Shown piece after piece: positions 55,600 to 64,000 of a stretch of 64,000 nt of DNA. The stretch's first letter is position 1. The number at the start of each line of letters is the position of its first letter. The DNA is taken from the NCBI GenBank assembly GCA_013400155.1, contig VXBM01001578.1:91596-155595 (forward strand). Direction: 5' to 3'. The notes under the pieces were generated by a model that was given only the letters and a program-made list of their open reading frames with translations, ran no database searches and was not told where the DNA came from. Position numbers and translations under genes: made by a program. This stretch comes from Helopsaltes ochotensis. Taxonomy: Eukaryota > Chordata > Aves > Passeriformes > Locustellidae.

Positions 55600-57318
55600 T
55601 ATGGAGGATGTCTCATTTACAGCAGTGTGGAAGGAAGGCTGAGATGAGAAAGACTGCAAACAAAGAAGAAGTTTTCTGTAAATGAACATGTGTAAAAGAA
55701 GCATGCATCAGTGGTCTCAGTACTCTGAGCTGGAGGACCATGACTGCAAGAATGATTAAATCCCAGCTGATCCTGAAATAGTGTAGGATCTGCTGCTCCA
55801 GATGGATCTCCACAAATCTAAGGGGCCTGATGGGATTCAACCCAGAATCCTCAAAGAGTTGCTGATGTCATTGCAAAGCCCCTCTCAATTTTTGAGTACC
55901 TTGGGAATTCAGAGAGGCCCCAGCTTACTGGAAGTGGGTGAACATTGTCCCAATTTTTGAGAAAGGCAAGAAGGAAGACCCTGGAAACTGCAGGCCAGTC
56001 AGTCTTCAGTGCCCAGTAAAATAATGGAAAATATTATTCTGGGAGGTATTGAAAAACACCTGGAGGACAACACAGACATCAATCACAGCCAGCTTGGCTT
56101 CATGAGGGGGAAGTCTTGATTGTCAAACATATTTCCCTCTATAACAGACTAACCCACCTAGTTGATCTAGGAAAAACAACTGATGTAATCTTTTCAGACT
56201 TCAGCAGAGCTTTTGATACTGTCTCTCACAGTATCTCTCAGGATAAAATATCTAGCATACAGCTGAATAACCATGTTATAAGATGGGTGAGCAGCTGGCT
56301 CACAGGTTGGGCACAAAGAGTTAAAGTGGGGTAGCATCAGGCTGCTGACCTCTCACTGGTGGGGTTCCACAGTGCCCTCTCTATCCCTGGCCCAGCTCTC
56401 TTCAACATTAACCCCTTGGATGCAAGACTTGAAGGAATACTAAGTAACCTTGCCAATTATACTAAATTGCGAGCAGCTGTTGACACCCTCCAAAGGCAGG
56501 GAGGCGCTGCAGAGAGCCCTGGATAAATTAGAGAAGTGAGCAATCACCAACTGAATGAGGTTTAACAAGGGCCAGATTCTGTACTGGGACAGGGCAGCCT
56601 TGGCTGTATGTACAGACTGGGGAACAAGAGGCTGGAGAGCATGCCATGGGAAAGGGAACTGGGGTCCTGGATAGTGGCAAGTGGAATCTGAGCCAGCAGT
56701 GCCCTGGCAGCCAGGAAGGCCAACGGCGTCCTGGGGGGCATCAGGTACAACATCACCAACTGGGCATGGGAGGGACTGTCCTGCTCTGCTCTGCACTGGC
56801 ACGACCCCATCTTGAATACTGTGCGCAGTTTTGAGCATCACAATATAAAAAAGACATTAATTTATTAGTGAGGATCCAAAGGAGGACCACAGTCTGGAGG
56901 AGAAGCTTTATGAAGATTGATTGAGGCCACTTGGTTTATTCAGCCTGCAGGATATCGAGGGGAGACCTCATTGTGGTCTTCAATGTCTTCACAAGGAGAA
57001 GTGGAGGGACAGGTACTGTTTTCTTCACTCTCGTGACCGGTGACACAACACAAGGAAACGACAGGAAGCTGAGTCAGAGGAGGTCTAGGTCAGATATCAA
57101 GAAAAAGCTTTTTACCCAGAGTGTGGTTGAGCACTGGAACAGACTCCCCAGGGGAGTGGTCACAGCACCAAGGCTGAGTTCAAGAATCATTTGAACAATG
57201 CTGAAAAGGCACACCGTGGGATTCTTGGGGACGGTCCTGTGCAGGGCCAGGAGTTGGATTCATTGATCCTTCAGAGTCCCTTACAACTCAGCACACTCTG
57301 TAATTCCATGATTCTGTA
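55600..57318 (+). mobile_element. CR1 LINE, long 3' portion (ORF2 reverse transcriptase to tail), inactivated
   Basis: This is the longest CR1 copy in the window, about 1.7 kb. It begins within ORF2 (AGCTGGAGGACCATGACTGC, then a block encoding the equivalent of MGPDGIHPRVLKEL). It passes through the reverse-transcriptase core (a frame at 56116-56334 reads DVIFSDFSRAFDTVSHS) and on to the 3'UTR and a decayed ATTCTGTA tail. Several stops and frame breaks disable it. The 5' edge is uncertain; it lies just after the SINE ending at 55475. Confidence 0.92.
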
Positions 57319-60300
57319 AGTCTAGACAGGAACAAAGTAGGAAGGGAGAGAGTAGCAAATAATTTTATTTCTATTGTCCATTTTTCTCCATTTATGCAAC
57401 ATCAGCAACACTGTTAGTTTAAATCATGCTGAGAAATCTCCCAAATGGAGAGAAGCCTGAGACACTCACTAAACTAAAACTACTAGGATATGGTAAGTGC
57501 ATTTAGAAATTGCAGGTCTCCAGTTCATAAAGCTCAAGAGCAGACAGAATGGAAAATATTTAGAAAAAGATACAGAGGGACTTATACCTTACATCTATGA
57601 TGCAACTGTAAAGTGCAATTTACAGAAGTTAGCAGAAGGAACAGGAACTATGAAGATGTGATTTCACCACTCTAAGTTACTCAAATAGTTATCTACTATC
57701 TAGTCAGTGACAAGCTGATACAAACTGCCTTAAAACCATGGGTGTTTTGGCTTCATTATTATTACTAATGATGTTATTAACTGAGGCATCTAATCAAGGC
57801 TGTGAGAGAAGGACCGTCACAGCAATGCTCACACATTTATTATCTTCCAGCATGAGCCTACCCTGGTCCACAATAAATAGGAAGTTTTCGCCCCCAACAA
57901 GGTAGCTGGGATCTTAACCCCACTGAAACAGGTACTTCACTCCCAGACACTCTCAAAATGAAGCACAATCTCAAATGCTTTGCTGAATGAGGGATTGAGG
58001 CTATCCTCTCTTTAATAATCCCAAAGATAAATTGTAAGGGTTCACCCACCGGTAAGTTGTGCAGACCAATTATATTGATTCCCAGTTAACTTCGGGAATC
58101 ACTATAAAGACAAAGTCCTGTGCAAACCAATTATTATGATTAAATATACCTCCAAGGCATATATTAAATATACCTCCAACATGAAAGGAGAGAATTGTTC
58201 ACTCTGTCACAAGTTTTTTAACCGACAAAAAGCAATAGGCTAAATCTACAACCTGATCTATGCTACAAAGCCATACTGGCTGCCAAGAACTACATGAATA
58301 GATATGAACATGATTATTAATACTGCTAACACAGAAGGCACAGAGGGTCAACTTTGTGCAAGGCTAGGCTGGGGGAAGGATATTCACTTCATATTCCCTC
58401 CCAAATAAATGGTGGGATGGAGATTTGTTTCAAAGAAAGCCAAGGAGGCAGTAGATTAAAATCAACCTCACTATATCATCCATGTCTCCTTCTTAGATAG
58501 TGACAGAGGTGCTCTCACTGAGAATGACTTCTGCAGTTTGGCAGCCAGATGGAGGGTGGCTACAATTAAGGCCTTTGGTGAGGACTCTGAGACTCACTCC
58601 TCACCAGTTTCCTCCAGAGCTCTTCTGCAGGCAGAGGTAGCCTGAAAGAAGGATATGAAGAGTGTTAGGTAGGAAAGATCTGACCTTACTGCAATCAGCT
58701 GTTTTTCCAGGAACAATCTTCAGGCTGAAAACAGGTTTGTTCAACATGTGGTAGCATCAGAGTGGTTACAAGCTGCCTGGCCACAGCAAGTGGACAGACC
58801 CTCCCATACACACATACTCTTCCATCATTCATTCACCAAGGATTTCCCATCATTTCTTTGCAAACATCATGGGATCAGAATGAAAACCTGTTTGGACAAC
58901 TACAATGACATCAAATCTAAATGTATGCAGAAAAGCAATGCTACAATTGCACAGAAACACTAAAAGGCAGAAATACCCGGAAGGGGCACTACTTGCACCA
59001 TAGTGAGCAAACACTTCAAAGCATCTGAGAGTCAGTGTATGTCTTGAGAGTGCTTGTTCTTGAGTCCTGAGGAACATCCAGATTTGGGAACTTTCCTTCA
59101 CGTCCAGCATATGTCAAGTACTTTTGCATTCTGTGAGTCAGAGCCTTGGGGCTTCACCAGGCTCTGACTTCACCATCCAAAACTGAATTTCCCTATGCTG
59201 CTGAGTCACACTGGTGACTGACAGGCTGCGCAGATAGGCTCTGCAGATGCAGGCTGAAGGATTGTGTGAGTGTGCTGCACCAGACTCTAAATTTTCCATT
59301 CCCTCAGGGCCAAGGAAAGTCATTGCCTGCATTGGCACAAGTTTTCACCAGTTATGGTCCTGGCAGTATTCAGGGTGGGTAAGAATATGGATTATTTGTC
59401 TGAAAGTGCCCTGAGTATCAGTGGCCCCTCTCATCCTTTCATGGCTACAGTAACTCTGACAATATTATCCCTTCTGTGAGAAATATCCTCTGTCTCAGCC
59501 TTTGTAAGGAAAAACAGAAGCAGCGGATCAGGTCTGACTCTTCCAAAAACGAAACATTTGACTAAGAGATTTATTGAAGGGACTTAAAGCTTTTTTGTTC
59601 CAGCCTGGGACAGGTTGGGTCTAATAACTGCACCATGTTCAAAGCACAGGGAGCACAGATGGATACTATGGAATTAACATGGCTAAAATCACTGGAAATA
59701 CCAGTCCACTGAATATTAACAATATTCAGATATTAATAGACAATATTAAGGAAGCAGAAGAGAGAGACAGGAGTACTGAACTTCTAATTGCTTTCAGGAT
59801 GTCACTGGCTGGGAAGCAAGCAGGAGGTAATATTATTTAACAGTGATAAATGGCCTCAGTGAGCGGTCCTCTACCTCAGTTCAAATCCTGCTAACCTCAC
59901 AAGTTCTGCAACTGTGCTGGAAGTCACAATATCAAATCGCATCAGCCAATTTGGTGCCATTCTGTGGCAAAAGGGGTAGGGAGATGGAGCTGCAAATCAG
60001 TGCAAGTAAAGGATAGGGGACACAATACAGTCAGCGACTTTGGTCAGGTTTCCACTTGCAGTAGTAGCAGTTACACCCCAAAATCTGATTTGAACAAGAA
60101 AGCTGATAGTCAGTATAGCTCATTTTGTCTTGCTGCAGAAGGCTCTCTGCTGCTCCTAATGAGCAGACATTGCTAGTGTGGAAGGGCTTGGCTGGCATGG
60201 GAAGGCACAAAACTCACTTGTTAGAAATCTAGATAGGAAGTCAAGCTCACAAGGAAGTGCCAAAGGGTCTAGCAGACACCTCATGACCATGAATTTATTT

Positions 60301-60551
60301 AGCATGCTGGGCATCAGAAGCAGCTTAGTCCTTAACCCACTGTGAAACAATTTGTGTTAAATACTTAAGTGAAGAGGACGGAGTTTTGGAATACAGTAAG
60401 AATAAAAGCATTGGGGGTGAATGTAGCAAACTAGGAAGATAGTGACTTCTAAGCCCAAAATTGACTTGGTTGGTTAAGGAAATCACACAGCTAAAAATCA
60501 TATCTAGGGACCCAATAAAATCCATTTTTATGCCATTGCCCTCATCTACTC
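57319..60551. other. intergenic, 3.2 kb, no gene recognised
   Basis: The stretch holds a local repeat cluster at 58058-58179, and around 57940-58000 a segment whose minus strand reads CATTCAGCAAAGCATTTGAG, reminiscent of an old archosaur fold-back DNA transposon arm. No coding exon is recognised. Confidence 0.5.
58058..58179. repeat. paired short direct repeats
   Basis: Two repeats are nested: TGTGCAGACCAATTATATTG at 58058 recurs with small changes at 58119 (TGTGCAAACCAATTATTATG), and ATTAAATATACCTCCAA occurs perfectly at 58139-58155 and 58163-58179. The cause is unknown; local duplication is the simplest reading. Confidence 0.8.
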
Positions 60552-60778
60552 CTAGCTTGGCTATCAAAAAAAAGTTTTTCACCCAGAGGGTGGCTGAGCA
60601 CTGGAACAGGATCCCCAGGGTGGTGATCACAGCACCAGGTCTGTCTGAATTCAAGGTGCATTTGGACAATGATGTCAGGCACACGGTAGAGTTCTTGAGG
60701 TGTCCTGTGCAGGCCTGAGAGTTGGATTCAGTGATCCTTGTAGATCCCTTTCAATTCACTGCATTCTATAATTCAATA
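60552..60778 (+). mobile_element. CR1 LINE 3' end copy
   Basis: Typical CR1 3' sequence: AAAGTTTTTCACCCAGAGGG, GAGCACTGGAACAGGATCCC, CACAGCACCAGGTCTG, GAGTTGGATTCAGTGATCCT and a decayed tail GCATTCTATAATTC. It is 5'-truncated to about 230 bases. Confidence 0.92.
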
Positions 60779-61346
60779 ATTACCAAATTCTCAGCAGTCA
60801 TAAGCACAGCTAAGTCCCTTCCTTTCCTGGGCTGCACTGGAGTCATCAGGGAATCACATCACAAGCTGTTCTCATAATGGATAATACCAGCAGGCAGCAG
60901 TGCTTTTCCCTTATCATTTACTAAAGCAAAATGCCTCATAGTGCTCCTCATGCTTGGGAAACATGCAACTAAGAGACTCCATGAGACAGAAATGTGGTCT
61001 AAAGAAGGGAAGGACTCTCACCTTCTTGGCAAAGACATGTTGCCATGCACAGGCCCCACTTCCCCATCACTTCTGCGCTGTATGAAGCTGTTGATGTTTT
61101 CCAGTGACAAGCAACTCCTCATGCTTCCACACTGGGGAGTGCTGGGAACATGAAAAAGGAGGGAGAGCTGTATTTATTCCATGCTGATTCACAGGTCTGT
61201 TCAAGTTAGCAGGACCGGTCAGCTTGTGTGAAGTAATTTTTTTACTGAAAAGCTCTAAGCAGTCTTGCAAGAATACATTCTTTTTACTGATACTTTCATT
61301 ACAGGAGGCAAAAGTGCTTTTTGTCGGATGGTTTTGTGTCACATGA

Positions 61347-61422
61347 TAGTCCTGCAAGGAGCAGGGAGTTGGACTTGATCTTTATGGGTCCCTTCTAACT
61401 TGAGATGTTCTATGGTTCTATG
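61347..61422 (+). repeat. CR1 LINE terminal fragment
   Basis: About 75 bases match the CR1 3' terminus: GGAGCAGGGAGTTGGACTTG, GGGTCCCTTCTAACTTGAGA and TGTTCTATGGTTCTATGA. The TTCTATG tail variant differs from the TTCTGTG tails elsewhere here, which suggests a different CR1 subfamily. Confidence 0.88.
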
Positions 61423-62566
61423 AAAAGTGATGTGTTTTTTTCTCTTTCTAACCAATAAAGGTGGAAAGATTTTCATGAGCTAAAAATGCCTCATTACATC
61501 TTTCTTATTTCGGACATTACTTCTGTATCAATACACTATTGTATCTTCATGTTAAACATGTATATATTTTCTCTCATTTTGTCTTTATTGGAACTGAATG
61601 GTTTTACTCAATCAAAATGTCTCTTTGTGGTCATACCAAAGTGACTGCTTCAGCCTGGATGAAACTGGTGATCACCTGTCTGCATGACCCTGGTAAACAG
61701 TCACTGGATGTGGTCCTAGTCAGGGTCTGCAGATTCACTCCTCATCAGCACAGCTTGGCCTCATGATGAGGAGTCTTGGCTGAATCTGGTGGCCTGCTCT
61801 GGGTCTGACCTCTTCAGCACAGCTCACCTGGTAGCTGGGGCTTGGCTGATGAAGAAAAAACTGCTGAAGCAGTTTTGGTTTCACGCTTGGGTTTTGGCTC
61901 TCTGACCGATCTGCCAGGAATTGCTGGCCTCCACTGCACCCTGAACAATCTGATTCTTAAGAGATATCCAGTTTCTGATTTTTTATTCTGGTTCAAAATA
62001 AAAACATATTACCAACTATCATTGCCTCCCCAGCTTCTCAAGTGCTTTGTGCCTGAAATGTTTGCAGTGTTTTTTCTTTGACTTTAGACAAAAACTAATT
62101 CATTATAATTGCACTGGAATAGAGGGAAGTTACCTCATGTTTCAAGAAAAATAAAGCAGCTTTAAAATGTTATTGTGAACAGAAAAATCATACATACAGA
62201 CAAAAGTTAATCAAAACTGAAATAAAAATACAACCTTAATGAAATTTAAAAACTTAAACGTTATTGTATACTGAATTTTTTTACTTCCTAAACAAAATAA
62301 TCTTAGCACATCATCCTGCTACTTAAACAATGGGATGTTAGTTTTTTTATATCTCAAAAATTTCAGTTATTTCAGAATTAAATATACATAACAAGACTAT
62401 CCAGTTAAAAGAGGAATAGTCCTAATTTATATCTACGCCTCAAGAAAGTAAATTACATGAAAATGATATTGAGTAGTGTAGATTGTGTACTTCTTTTTGA
62501 ACAACAAAAAAAAATCCCGTGTAAATATTTTGGCTAGTAGCTCAGTGACTTAGGTACATAAACATC
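61423..62566. other. AT-rich intergenic stretch, nothing recognised
   Basis: About 1.1 kb of AT-rich sequence with no coding exon, LTR or CR1 match that I can support. Confidence 0.5.
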
Positions 62567-62812
62567 AAGAACTGGTGAAGGACCCTTGAGGGCAATCTGG
62601 ATGAGCAGGGCTGAGGTTACTTGGTCTATTCAGTCTGGAGGAGACTGAGGAGAAACCTCATCAATTTACAACTTCCTCATGAGAAGACGAGGAGGAGCAG
62701 GCATTGATCTCTTCCCTTCCACCAAGGACAGGACTCCAGGGAATGGCCTAACATTAGGGGAGGTTTAGGTTGAATATTAGAAAAAAGCTCTTTACCAAGA
62801 AGTGTGCTTGCC
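62567..62812 (+). mobile_element. CR1 LINE fragment, first of two adjacent copies
   Basis: It carries CR1 blocks GTTACTTGGTCTATTCAGTC, a segment reading CTACAACTTCCTCATGAG-like text, GGAATGGCCTAACATTAGGG and TTTAGGTTGAATATTAGAAA, ending near TTTACCAAGAAG. The 3' tail is missing. The next CR1 begins within 30 bases and repeats the same part of the element, so these are two insertions or a duplication. Confidence 0.88.
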
Positions 62813-62819
62813 CCTGTGC

Positions 62820-62963
62820 TGTTTTGGATATTCAAAGAGGGCCAGGAGGAACGGGAGAGTTCTGGAGGGGAAGACTTAAGAGGAGTGGCTGAGGTCACTT
62901 GCTTTGTTCAGCCTGGAGGAGACTGAGGTCAGACCTTTGTGTTCTTCGACACCTTCACGAAGG
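62820..62963 (+). mobile_element. CR1 LINE copy split by an LTR, 5' part
   Basis: It contains GTTCAGCCTGGAGGAGACTG and reads up to TTCACGAAGG, where the LTR at 62964 begins. The CR1 text resumes after the LTR at 63549 without loss, so the two parts are one copy. Confidence 0.85.
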
Positions 62964-63548
62964 TGTAATAAATGCATAATATATAGTTGGCTTTTCGCAA
63001 ATATTAAACACTGTATGCATAATATGGGAAGATTGTACCGTATTTTCTTTTATTAATAGAGTTTAGAAATATGATGAACGTATATTTTTGATTGTAACCT
63101 AAGTGTTAAAAAGTAGAAGACTGGGGTTTTTTTGGTTTTTTGCTTCTCTGTGAACTGATGGACTAAGGGAAGAAGAGTCATCCTTCATTCCTGCATTCCT
63201 CTATTGTCAAACATCTTATCCAAGTGAAAATAACCAGAACTTCGGACAAGGATTTATGAGACTTGTAGGAGACGTTTGGAGCCACCCACAGATGGATGTG
63301 CTAGATAAAATAACTGGGGATGCTTGAAACTAAAACAAAAAATGTATGCATGTAAATTAATACACATGTAACAGACAAGTATTTTTAAGGAACGAGTCTT
63401 CTCATTAGTGTGTATGTGCTGGCTGGCTCTGTGCTAGGCACCACCCTCAGCTGAGAATTGCATTTTGCTTTTATTCTCCTAATTGTCTATTTTTTAATTT
63501 CTTTATTAAACTTACAAATTTTTCTAAAAAGGTGAACCTCGTTTTTCA
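62964..63548 (+). mobile_element. solo LTR (585 bp) nested in a CR1 copy
   Basis: The element begins TGTAATAAATGC and ends CTCGTTTTTCA, giving TG...CA ends. It is flanked by CGAAGG (62958-62963) and CAAAGG (63549-63554), a 6-base target duplication with one change. It has an ATTAAA poly(A) signal near 63504 followed by a short U5-like end. Six-base duplications are typical of ERVK (class II) elements. No coding region is present, so this is a solo LTR left by recombination. Orientation follows the poly(A) signal. Confidence 0.85.
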
Positions 63549-63795
63549 CAAAGGGAAGCGGGGAGCAGGCACCAATCTCTTCACTCTGGTGACCAGTGAC
63601 TCAAGGAAATGGCATGAAGCTGAGTCAGGGGACGTTTAGGTTGTTACTAAGAAAAGACTTTTCACCCAGAGAGTCGTAGGGCCCTGGAACAGGCTGCCCA
63701 GGAAAGTGGCCACAGCACCAAGGCTGACACAGTTCCAGAAGCGTTTGGATAACATTATGGGGCACATGGTCTGGCTGTTCGGGATGGTCCTGTGC
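63549..63795 (+). mobile_element. CR1 LINE copy split by an LTR, 3' part
   Basis: CR1 sequence resumes at the second target duplication: GGGAAGCGGGGAGCAGGCAC, CTGGTGACCAGTGACTCAAG, CTTTTCACCCAGAGAGTCGT and GGGATGGTCCTGTG, where the match ends. The last part of the 3'UTR and the tail are absent. Confidence 0.88.
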
Positions 63796-64000
63796 TTTCC
63801 CAAAAGCCTTCCCTCGCCCTGATTCAGGACACGCCTCGCCGTCCCTCAGCTCCCCGCAGCTGCACAGGAGGAGAACGCGCCTGTTCCGCACAGGACCGGA
63901 GCCCCTCGGGCGCGGCAGAGGCGCAGGCAGCAGGCGGAGGGAGCCGGCGGAGGCGCAGGCAGCAGGCGGAGGGAGCCGGCGGAGGCGCAGGCAGCAGGCG
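63796..64000. other. GC-rich, CpG-containing block at the right edge
   Basis: After the CR1 the composition changes abruptly to GC-rich with many CpGs (for example GAGAACGCGCCTGTTCCGCA). It may be the edge of a CpG island of the next gene. In human the neighbour 5' of MSN is LAS1L in head-to-head orientation. No exon is visible, so this is inference. Confidence 0.4.
63917..64000. repeat. 32-bp GC-rich tandem repeat, at least 2.6 copies, cut by the window edge
   Basis: Units start at 63917, 63949 and 63981; the last is cut at 20 bases. The unit opens GGAGGCGCAGGCAGCAGGCG and closes GAGGGAGCCGGC. Units are identical except for the first base or so of unit 1. The 32-base period is not a multiple of three, so a coding repeat is unlikely. 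Confidence 0.92.

Noticed and set aside
59840..59930. B-box-like AGTTCAAATCC suggesting a MIR or tRNA SINE
   Set aside because: There is no A box at the right distance and no convincing core or tail.

Overview
The window is a piece of a bird genome. The evidence is a spliced vertebrate moesin gene, many 3'-truncated CR1 LINE copies ending in the ATTCTGTG-type tail, and two tRNA-Ile-headed SINEs with CR1 tails. Those SINEs match the architecture I know from songbirds as TguSINE1, so a passerine is the most likely source. In birds this is the block homologous to mammalian Xq12 (chicken chr4; chr4A in songbirds). The species call is inference.

Layout, written on the + strand. At 1-1188 lies probable MSN 3'UTR. 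From 1189 to 17092 are coding exons 13 to 2 of MSN (moesin) on the minus strand. I could place all twelve to the base, with frames that join exactly into residues 5-580 of a predicted 580-residue protein. Introns 3-12 are compact (0.3-1.0 kb), intron 2 is 8.2 kb and intron 1 is at least 22 kb. Exon 1 (about four codons in other ERM genes) is not visible. The CpG-rich island that should hold it is broken by a 701-base run of N at 39323-40023. From 40024 to 64000 is sequence 5' of MSN with no recognisable coding exon. It carries CR1 copies, a SINE, one probable and one clear solo LTR, and at the right edge a GC-rich block with a 32-bp tandem repeat that could be the start of another CpG island.

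Moesin is a single-gene story: it links cortical actin to membrane proteins, and FERM domain, helical rod and C-terminal actin-binding tail are all intact. Points worth a second look are a GC-AG intron in MSN, a near-perfect 42-bp-arm hairpin in MSN intron 1 whose wobble pairs favour a + strand RNA, a 585-bp LTR nested in a CR1 copy with a 6-bp target duplication, and the fact that every oriented non-LTR element I could recognise points the same way (+, antisense to MSN).
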